From the NCBI GenBank assembly GCA_030837265.1, contig JAUPKV010000322.1:1-20153 (forward strand): DNA of 20,153 bases, given 5' to 3'. The DNA is from Methanobacteriota archaeon (GTDB lineage: Archaea; Halobacteriota; Methanosarcinia; Methanosarcinales; Methanosarcinaceae). Shown here piece by piece: positions 13,952 to 20,153 of the stretch. The notes below the pieces were generated by a model. That model was not told where the DNA came from. It ran no database searches and saw only the letters and a program-made list of their open reading frames with translations. Every line of letters starts with the position of its first letter. Position 1 is the stretch's first letter. Both the position numbers and the translations under genes were made by a program.

Positions 13952-15673
13952 TCATTTAGTTACACTGATATAATTATATGTCTTTTTAGTGTTGTTACCT
14001 GCTTCATTTTGCACTGTTAAACTTACAGTATAATACTTTCTATACCCTCCTACAGTGTAAGTATGTGTTGGGTTCTGCGAGTTTGAAGTGCTGCCATCTC
14101 CAAAGTCCCAGTACCATGATTTAGGTAACCCTGTACTTTTATCTATGAACTTCACTGCTAAAGGTGCTTTTCCTGAGATTGGAGTTGCATAGAATGCAGC
14201 AACTGGGGGGCTTATAACAGATATAAAGTTATTTTTGTTGATACTACTCATAGCAGCCCCACTCCATACTCTCAACATAACAGTGTAATTTCCTGATTTA
14301 TTGTATTTATGTACAGGGTTCTGCAGGTTTGAAGATGTGCCATCCCCAAAGTTCCAGTACCAGCAATTGGGCAATCCTTCACTTTTATCTTTGAAATTCA
14401 CTGTTAGTGGCGCTTTTCCATAGGTTGGAGATGCAGAGAAGTCGGCAACCGGGTTTGTAACAGATATATAGTTACTTTTGGTGACCGTACTCAGAGCAGT
14501 CTTATTCCAGACTCTCAGTGTAACAGAGTAATTTCCTGATTTTGTGTATTTATGTACAGGATTCTGTTCTTTTGAAGAAGTGCCATCCCCAAAGGTCCAT
14601 AACCAGGAGGTGGGTGATCCTGTACTTTTATCGGTGAAATTCACTATTAGTGGTGCTTTTCCTGAGGTTGGAGATGCGGAGAAATCAGCAACAAGAGAAT
14701 TTGACGATGAACTCAGAGTGCCCAAGTAAATATCTGAGCCTCCATTGCGACTATCCTGCCAGAGTATCCTATCTACGTAGATACGAGGATTAGATGCTGA
14801 TCCGCTTTTTGTAATCTGAGTTTCCTTCTTCATTGAGAGATCGTACATGTAGATGTTGGAGTTATTGCTTCGTACAATCCTGTTGCCGTTGATTTCAAAA
14901 TTGCTTGCACCGTTTATAATCGACTGTGTTTCGCCAGTGGATATATCATACATAAGAATGTCAGGTTCTGGGCCCCACCCAGGTTCAGTCATCTCATAAG
15001 ATTCCACCCATAATATCATATTCCCGTAGATTCGGAGATTAGATTCCCATAAATATGTAGCAATCTGAATCTCCTTCTTAGTAGAAAGATCATACAGGTA
15101 GACGTCGCTTAAGGGTTCAGGGCTAGATCCGGAATCACGGCTAAATACTATCCTGTTATTGTAAATGGCAGGGTCCCATCCGGTGGTGATCTGGGTTTCT
15201 TTCATAGTAGAAAGATCATATGTGTAGATATCTCCCGAGCAACTCCACATTATTATGTTGCTATATATTTTAGGAGGAGTAACATACCATAAACTGCTGG
15301 TGGTTATACGAGTTTCCTTTTTAGAGGAGAGATCGTACAAATAAACATCTTCCCCATTTCCATTGCGCCCATCACTCCATACTATCAGGTTTCCATAGAT
15401 AGAAGGAGTTGTTGCTGATCCACTAGTGGTTATGCGGGTTTCTTTCTTAGTGGGAATATCGTACATATAGACATCATTTCCACCATTGCGTGTATCCTGC
15501 CACGCTATGGTATTACCGTAGATATCAGGATTAGTTGCTGATCCACTTGTAGTGATTCGAGTTTCGGTAATCGTTAACGGGTCTGCAAATGCCTCTGATG
15601 GTACGAGAATCAAAAATGAAAGAACAAATACTGTAGCTAAAGCTACTAAATGTAATTTTATATTATACTTCAC
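13952..15673 (-). CDS. Exported TolB-like propeller protein with three PKD domains
   Basis: A 573-residue secreted protein. Signal peptide at 1-30 (FVLSFLILVPSEAFA). Residues about 33-322 hold seven repeats of about 40 residues with the pattern ITTSGSAxxPxIYGNxIxWxD followed by D-[IV]-Y-[ML]-YD-[LI]-S/P-T-KKET, the TolB/WD40-like propeller common in Methanosarcina surface proteins. Three PKD domains follow at about 327-406, 408-487 and 490-572, each with [WY]-x-[FW]-GDG-[TS]-S (LWTFGDGTSSKEQNP, YWNFGDGTSSNLQNP, YWDFGDGSTSNSQNP). No anchor or sorting signal is visible. Start is GTG at 15673, behind AAAGGAG with an eight-base spacer. Its signal peptide and domains differ from the two NHL genes, yet its upstream element is shared with them. 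Likely a cell-envelope or matrix protein. Confidence 0.82.
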   Translation of the reverse strand: MKYNIKLHLVALATVFVLSFLILVPSEAFADPLTITETRITTSGSATNPDIYGNTIAWQDTRNGGNDVYMYDIPTKKETRITTSGSATTPSIYGNLIVWSDGRNGNGEDVYLYDLSSKKETRITTSSLWYVTPPKIYSNIIMWSCSGDIYTYDLSTMKETQITTGWDPAIYNNRIVFSRDSGSSPEPLSDVYLYDLSTKKEIQIATYLWESNLRIYGNMILWVESYEMTEPGWGPEPDILMYDISTGETQSIINGASNFEINGNRIVRSNNSNIYMYDLSMKKETQITKSGSASNPRIYVDRILWQDSRNGGSDIYLGTLSSSSNSLVADFSASPTSGKAPLIVNFTDKSTGSPTSWLWTFGDGTSSKEQNPVHKYTKSGNYSVTLRVWNKTALSTVTKSNYISVTNPVADFSASPTYGKAPLTVNFKDKSEGLPNCWYWNFGDGTSSNLQNPVHKYNKSGNYTVMLRVWSGAAMSSINKNNFISVISPPVAAFYATPISGKAPLAVKFIDKSTGLPKSWYWDFGDGSTSNSQNPTHTYTVGGYRKYYTVSLTVQNEAGNNTKKTYNYISVTK

Positions 15674-15917
15674 AACCTACTCTCCTTTATTTTGTTCAAT
15701 TGGATAGAGTTTGACTTTTAATTTTCGCAGGGGTCGCGGGGTTGAGAGAAAAAATAAGTACAGGCAATATCGGATGTTGAATTTAAACTGTTAAGTGTTT
15801 GTTGCTACTGTTTTCCAGTACAACCGTGTAACCCATGTTAACTTTAAACTATGCCCTTATTTGTGAGAAAAAACCTGCAAGAACCGGGTTTTTAGTTAAA
15901 AACGCAACTCACAATTA
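15674..15917 (-). promoter_or_regulatory. Leader of the TolB-PKD gene
   Basis: After the AAAGGAG site the sequence is not obviously similar to the leaders of the two NHL genes, apart from an AAAACC...GGTTTT hairpin around 15870-15892. The distance between the start codon and the shared element (245 bp) is close to the 229 and 235 bp of the others. No gene is seen. Confidence 0.3.
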
Positions 15918-16040
15918 TTCCCGTTTTTCAACGACTGTATACGTTTTCGAAGTAAATAATTATGTGCAGAAGTAAATATGTAAATATGTTCACTCAATAA
16001 ACGAGAATCAAGACTTATTTTCTCCTTGAAATATCTTTAA
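15918..16040 (-). promoter_or_regulatory. Shared upstream element, copy 3
   Basis: Third copy of the element seen at 11301-11425 and 13623-13746, with the same order of blocks: tcccgtttttcaacgac, tatacgttttcgaagta, aataattatgtgcagaag, aaatatgt, and then the stretch ending gaaatatcttta. Beyond 16040 no ALDH tail is visible; AT-rich sequence leads into the nurA promoter. Confidence 0.6.
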
Positions 16041-16216
16041 ACAGGGTTTCTCTAATTCCCTTTTAAATTAAAAAAATAGTTTCTGTTTTGAATTTTGATA
16101 TACTGAAGAAATGCATATAAGGCCATCCCGTAAAGAGTCATTCAATCGGCTACACCTTATAACAAGTGAACATGAGCCATTTCCTGTAGTGCCATACCCT
16201 TTCTTCTTCACTCAAC

Positions 16217-16229
16217 AAATATATAAACT
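16217..16229 (+). promoter_or_regulatory. TATA box of the nurA-herA operon, probably leaderless
   Basis: The sequence caaatatataaac is a good archaeal TATA box, centred about 27 bases before the ATG at 16250. Transcription would start at or next to the start codon, and no ribosome binding site is present (cttctgtgt precedes ATG). Both facts point to a leaderless transcript. Confidence 0.55.
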
Positions 16230-16249
16230 ATTTAAAGTATCTTCTGTGT

Positions 16250-17545
16250 ATGACCCTTGAGCCCGTGCATATGCATAAGATCTCGGAGCTTGCAAAGAGG
16301 ATTGACCGGTCTTTTGAGGATGAGGAGCCAAAGACGGCAACTGATATTTATTCGCTGCTTGAGGAGTTGAAGCTCGACGGGAAAACTATTCTTAAGGCTG
16401 TGGACAGACTCTTTCGGGGAATTGTCAGGACCGAGCTTATGGCACAGAGTGAGGATCCGTATCCGGTAACCTATGCTTGTGATAGTGGGAGCACAAATCC
16501 GAAAACTTATGACAGCGGGCTTTTTGTTGATTTTTGCCACTGCGGGCTGGGTGCAACACCTACTGATCTTGACGTACAGAGGTGCAGGACCATTGTATGT
16601 GCTGCTTATTCTTCTTCCCAGAAAGTAGCTATGCAGGCGACAAAAGGCTGGGAAACCTTTGATGAGGGGCTTGGAAGAGCAAAACTGGTCACAATTGCCC
16701 CGGATGAGCTGAAAAGAAAAGCTCCTGATATGGTTCACAGCTTTGCCATGTACCTTGCAGAATCCGAGCATATTCTTTTTATGAAAGACAGGATGGATCC
16801 TGAGAGCTTTTTCATAATGGATGGGCCGATTTACCCGAAGCAGCTTATGTACTGGATGGTACTCGATGATGAAGAGGTTAAAATCCGGCAGAACGATAAT
16901 GCCAGGAAAATCCTCCAGAACTACATTGACATTATGGACCATTTTTTGGAAAATCGCAGGCCTCTGGTAGGGTTTGTGAAAAATCCGACGGATGTACAGA
17001 TCATGGACAGCGTCCGGAAAAAAAAGGAGTTTTTTGACCTGCCCTGGATGCTTGATTCACAGTTTTTCAAGAACGTGCTTTCCCCGGAAAAAGCCGGGAT
17101 GTCCGGAAAGGGGTATAATGGTTCAATAAATACTTACTTCACTTACACTAATTGGTTTTTACAACCTAACAGGTTTTACGAGAGACTGCTTAACGGGACT
17201 TCACCTCTTGCAGCCGCAAATGTGATCCAGCAAAAACTCAGGCATACGTTTCCACCTGAGGATTATGCCCTTTGTTTTTTCATGCTCTATATGCCCTCTA
17301 AGGATGTAGTCTTCAAAGTCGAAGCTCCTTATGGGTTAATTAAAGATGATTTCCTGCGCATGCAAATTACCAAAAAAGTGCTCTTTGAACTTTCTCTGTA
17401 CGGTTTTCCTCTCACCCTCACAAAGGCAGACCATCTCGCAAAAATCAGGAAAGTTGAAAGGGAAGAAATCGATAAGTTCTTTGAAAACATGAGTCCCGAT
17501 ACTAATTATAATGACATTCGTTGGGGTAATTTCGTTGAAGTATGA
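16250..17545 (+). CDS. nurA: NurA-family DNA end-resection nuclease
   Basis: A 431-residue protein with NurA landmarks. A first acidic residue lies in YACDSGSTNPKTYDSG (D78), replacing the more common DGS motif. A long beta-rich core follows (LFVDFCHCGLGATPT), then a second acidic motif FFIMDGPIYPK (D191), then the C-terminal ADHLAKIRKVEREEI at about 393-407, where the family carries its conserved His/Ala segment. NurA is a 5'-3' exonuclease and endonuclease that works in a complex with the HerA translocase during processing of DNA double-strand breaks, upstream of Mre11-Rad50-dependent steps and recombination. The family partner herA follows and overlaps it by 35 bp. At 431 residues it is longer than crenarchaeal NurA (about 330-340). 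The enzyme should be cytoplasmic. Confidence 0.78.
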   Translation: MTLEPVHMHKISELAKRIDRSFEDEEPKTATDIYSLLEELKLDGKTILKAVDRLFRGIVRTELMAQSEDPYPVTYACDSGSTNPKTYDSGLFVDFCHCGLGATPTDLDVQRCRTIVCAAYSSSQKVAMQATKGWETFDEGLGRAKLVTIAPDELKRKAPDMVHSFAMYLAESEHILFMKDRMDPESFFIMDGPIYPKQLMYWMVLDDEEVKIRQNDNARKILQNYIDIMDHFLENRRPLVGFVKNPTDVQIMDSVRKKKEFFDLPWMLDSQFFKNVLSPEKAGMSGKGYNGSINTYFTYTNWFLQPNRFYERLLNGTSPLAAANVIQQKLRHTFPPEDYALCFFMLYMPSKDVVFKVEAPYGLIKDDFLRMQITKKVLFELSLYGFPLTLTKADHLAKIRKVEREEIDKFFENMSPDTNYNDIRWGNFVEV

Positions 17546-19592
17546 AGATGCCGATATTCTGGCTTTTATTTCTGACAAATCCAAAAAAGGACCTGCTTCA
17601 CTAATAAACTCAGGAGTAGGAGGAGACTCAGGAGCAGAAATAAACTCGGGAGTTGAAGGAAGTATGAGCTTTAAGCAAATTCCTGAAATGGAAAGTCTTG
17701 AGATTAAAACAAATCCTGAGACTCAAATAACAGAAAAGGCCGCCAACACTCTTGAAAGCGCTTTAAATCAGGCTACAGCACTTACAGCTGAACCCAGCTC
17801 TTTTATTCCTGATACATCGGCGAATTCCCAGGTTGTCGGACTTCCTGAAAAAGAGGCTTTCTCTTTTGAAGAATTTACAGGCTTTGGCAGTGAAGTCTCA
17901 ACAGCTGATCTGTCTTCGGAAGCCTTTGGTATTATTACCGCAGGGATAGATCCACTTGAGATAACTCCTTCAGGGGCTGTGATAACCGGATATATTACAT
18001 CTTCCAGGCGGAACGATATCAGGCTTGGGACTTATGTGCTTGTTTCCTATGAGAATGGAGAAAAACTTTTTGCAAAAGTTGAAAAACTTCAGTACAGGCA
18101 GGAGTTTGCAGTAGACGACGCAACTGAGATTCACTCCAGAAGAATACTAAGTGCCCGCGCAAGTCCTATAAACGAGGCAGACTACAAGTTTCTTGCCTGC
18201 CTTGATCCCCTCTGCATACTGTACAGGAAGACCGACGGTACACTCACACGAAGAATGGCAGATAGAATTCCTCGCCCCAATACCCCCATCCTGCCTGTTA
18301 CTGACAGGCTTGAGGTCCAGACAGGTCTTAATATTCCTGAAGAAGGTATTTTTCTCGGGCATCTGAGCGTTGGAGGGGAGCTTGTAAAGACCCATTCCGA
18401 GCCTGAGACAGTTGCATATTACCTTAGAAATGATTATTCAATGGGTGACCCCCTTGTTTTCAGGCACATGCTCGTTTGTGGAAGTACAGGTACTGGAAAG
18501 ACTTTCCTTTCAAAAAATATCCTTTGCCAGTTCATGACAGAAAGCAATAGGTATAGGCTGCGGAGTTCTCCCGATAAGGCCAAAAAGAACCCCTGCCTGG
18601 TGATTATGGACCCTCAGGATGAATATTCTCAGTTCTTTGAGGACAACGAGACCTTAACTGAGGACGACAAATTCAGGTATGAATCCGAAAAAGTGACTTA
18701 TGGCCGGGTTCAGTCTACAAAAGCCTTTGTGGCAAAGGTCGATGGGCAAAGATACCCCGGGGACAAGTCAAGGGCTGAGCAAATTGAATTTACGATTCCT
18801 TTCTCCCTCGTAAAGCATAATCCCTGGCTTATCGCAGCAGCCGGGATGTCCGAACTCCAGTACATTGGGCTTGAGGTGCTTCTTGGGGAATTTTTCAAAT
18901 CAAATGTACCTCACACATACCTCAACTTCATTAACCATATCGACAATGAGGGTACCCGTTCTTACTACGTTGACAGTGGGAAGTTACATGAGTCCTCGTA
19001 TGATGGAATTGTGCGAAGAGTGAAGAGCCACTTCTACTCAAAAGTCTTTGACCAGGCTGCAACTCCAATAACGGATATTCTGGATAAAATCTTCAAGCCC
19101 GGACAGATTTCGGTATTCCCTACAGAATACATAAGCGCTCCCAGAATTCGCGACCTTATTGTGCTCACTATCATGAACCTGATAGTTGATAATAAACTCA
19201 GTACAACCGGAACGGATGCCATCAAGGAAACTCCGATCATCCTTGCTTTGGACGAAGCTCATCGCTACCTTTCTAAGGCAAACGGGGAACATTCTCGCCT
19301 TATCATCTCCCGTTTCGCAGACGCAGCCCGCCAGGGAAGAAAAGAAGCACTGGGACTCTTTTTGATCACTCAGGACCCTCAGGATATCGATGATACTGTG
19401 CTTAAACAGGTCAATACGAAGCTGATCCTCAACCTGAACAACGACGCAGCTATAACATCTCTTAAAGTTCCGAAGGAATATGAGCGGAGAATTCCCTATC
19501 TTAAGAAAGGACAGATGATAATACATTCCCCGGACAACAGTGATCTCGTGGAAATAGTCGGACTTTCCAACTGCGTAGTCAGACACCGCTGA
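17511..19592 (+). CDS. herA: HerA-family hexameric DNA translocase
   Basis: A 693-residue ATPase. Residues about 1-140 are Ser/Glu/Ala/Gly-rich and look disordered. A HAS-barrel follows at about 147-240 (SGAVITGYITSSRRNDIRLG). The RecA-like core has Walker A GSTGTGKT 324-331, DPQDEYSQF 367-375, Walker B IILALDEAHRYL 576-587, and the polar ITQDPQDID 619-627; the arginines at RFADAARQGRK 601-611 are candidates for the arginine finger. HerA forms a ring that pumps DNA and stimulates NurA. The start is ambiguous: ATG 17511 overlaps nurA with a weak ribosome binding site, whereas ATG 17664 (residue 52) follows AAGGAAGT. The choice affects only the disordered tail. It ends eight bases before the convergent small membrane gene. 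Confidence 0.85.
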   Translation: MTFVGVISLKYEDADILAFISDKSKKGPASLINSGVGGDSGAEINSGVEGSMSFKQIPEMESLEIKTNPETQITEKAANTLESALNQATALTAEPSSFIPDTSANSQVVGLPEKEAFSFEEFTGFGSEVSTADLSSEAFGIITAGIDPLEITPSGAVITGYITSSRRNDIRLGTYVLVSYENGEKLFAKVEKLQYRQEFAVDDATEIHSRRILSARASPINEADYKFLACLDPLCILYRKTDGTLTRRMADRIPRPNTPILPVTDRLEVQTGLNIPEEGIFLGHLSVGGELVKTHSEPETVAYYLRNDYSMGDPLVFRHMLVCGSTGTGKTFLSKNILCQFMTESNRYRLRSSPDKAKKNPCLVIMDPQDEYSQFFEDNETLTEDDKFRYESEKVTYGRVQSTKAFVAKVDGQRYPGDKSRAEQIEFTIPFSLVKHNPWLIAAAGMSELQYIGLEVLLGEFFKSNVPHTYLNFINHIDNEGTRSYYVDSGKLHESSYDGIVRRVKSHFYSKVFDQAATPITDILDKIFKPGQISVFPTEYISAPRIRDLIVLTIMNLIVDNKLSTTGTDAIKETPIILALDEAHRYLSKANGEHSRLIISRFADAARQGRKEALGLFLITQDPQDIDDTVLKQVNTKLILNLNNDAAITSLKVPKEYERRIPYLKKGQMIIHSPDNSDLVEIVGLSNCVVRHR

Positions 19593-19600
19593 CTGTTATT

Positions 19601-19831
19601 TTAAAATTTACGTTTAGATATGTAAGTAAGTCCTTTCATCGTTCCAAATGAAACGACTACTATCAGGAGCGCAGTTAAAATAACCATTATCATGTTTCCC
19701 TGATCTGCATATTTAAACATAAAATAGAACAAGGCAATGCTTAATATCGCTCCAACGCCCATCAGGATTATTGTCGGGCCCCCTAAAGGATTTTTATCCT
19801 CTTTATCCATCCCTTTGATATCTTTTTTCAT
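19601..19831 (-). CDS. Small two-helix membrane protein
   Basis: A 76-78 residue protein with a Lys/Asp-rich N terminus (KKDIKGMDKEDKNP), two predicted helices (about TIILMGVGAILSIALFYFM and MIMVILTALLIVVVSFG) and a basic C terminus ISKRKF. The start at 19831 is preferred over the ATG at 19837 because GAGG lies seven bases before it, too close to the outer ATG. The two helices with a short polar loop (KYADQGN) suggest a hairpin with both ends in the cytoplasm. No family was recognised. It faces the nurA-herA operon tail to tail. Confidence 0.6.
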   Translation of the reverse strand: MKKDIKGMDKEDKNPLGGPTIILMGVGAILSIALFYFMFKYADQGNMIMVILTALLIVVVSFGTMKGLTYISKRKF

Positions 19832-19837
19832 ATTCAT

Positions 19838-20153
19838 TCCTCTAAATAATTATCAATAAATTGCGATCTGCTATTAACAGGGACCTATTCACAAGGGTCC
19901 ACTAATAAGGATCAACTACAAAGATCAAAGTTTGGTAAAGGCTAAACAGCGAATTACGATTTTTGCGGAAAGCCCGTTATTTTCTTATTACAAGAACCAG
20001 AAGTGGAAACCGAGAGCATAGGAAACACTTTGGTTTGAGCATAATCAGTTTTGTATTTCTCACAAAATCGAGTTAATTGGATATAAACTCTTTCTTATTA
20101 GAAGTTATTTTTCTCTTTGGACAATTTGTAATATCCCACTTTCGGCAGGTAGA
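19838..20153. other. Right-edge spacer, no gene recognised
   Basis: No convincing frame or ribosome binding site was found. A weak inverted pair GGACC...GGTCC occurs at about 19881-19900. The AT-rich stretch next to 19838 presumably carries the promoter of the small membrane protein gene on the minus strand. Confidence 0.4.

Noticed and set aside
11073..16249. CRISPR array in the repeat-rich region
   Set aside because: The repeats are few, long and divergent and lie upstream of genes; there are no regular short repeats with unique spacers.
16232..16942. Minus-strand frame of 236 codons inside nurA
   Set aside because: Shadow of the nurA frame; no start context and no recognisable motif.
19038..19586. 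Minus-strand frame of 182 codons inside herA
   Set aside because: Antisense to the Walker B region of HerA; explained by that gene.

Overview
The window looks like chromosomal DNA of a methanogenic archaeon, most likely a Methanosarcina. The evidence is AT-rich spacers, a NurA-HerA repair pair, an archaeoflavoprotein of the dihydromethanopterin reductase type, NHL/PKD/TolB-like exported proteins of the kind abundant in Methanosarcina, a DUF3303-like protein, and TATA-box promoters placed so that some transcripts would be nearly leaderless. No tRNA, rRNA, CRISPR array or intact transposase gene was recognised.

Layout. (1) 1-563: a leftward tandem array of tiny genes not covered by ordinary ORF calling. 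There are two intact 34-codon paralogues, one copy whose ATG has become ATC, and one copy running off the left edge. All sit behind GGAGG-type ribosome binding sites and share a C-terminal pattern (N-I...Q-[IV]-A-aromatic-x-N...N...F-stop). A 45-bp inverted repeat interrupts the array. This is the best candidate for something undescribed. (2) About 600-1922: gene-poor DNA with a possible decayed coding remnant. (3) 1923-2642 (+): a dmrX-like Fe-S flavoprotein. (4) 2644-8072 (-): a complete five-gene peptide/nickel-family ABC importer operon, transcribed as binding protein, permease, permease, ATPase, ATPase, with overlapping genes; it ends one base from the 3' end of the dmrX-like gene. (5) 8073-9065: a long spacer and a DUF3303-like gene.

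(6) 9246-16040: an accessory region built from a repeating module. Three leftward genes encode exported proteins: NHL blade + PKD + dockerin-like; six NHL blades + two Ig-like + FIMAH-like; TolB-like propeller + three PKD. Each has a related stretch of roughly 120 bp starting 229-245 bp upstream of its start codon. Between them lie rightward remnants of an aldehyde dehydrogenase (one deletion derivative, one clear frameshifted tail, one doubtful tail) and two members of a small coiled-coil family, one intact and one shortened. The simplest reading is tandem duplication of [surface gene - upstream element - ALDH tail - coiled-coil gene] followed by divergence and decay.

(7) 16250-19592 (+): nurA and herA, overlapping and presumably co-transcribed, encoding the nuclease and the hexameric translocase of archaeal DNA end resection. 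(8) 19601-19837 (-): a small two-helix membrane protein, then unassigned sequence to the right edge.

Main limits: family assignments rest on motif recognition only. The ABC substrate, the function of the tiny peptides and the role of the shared upstream element are not decided by the sequence.
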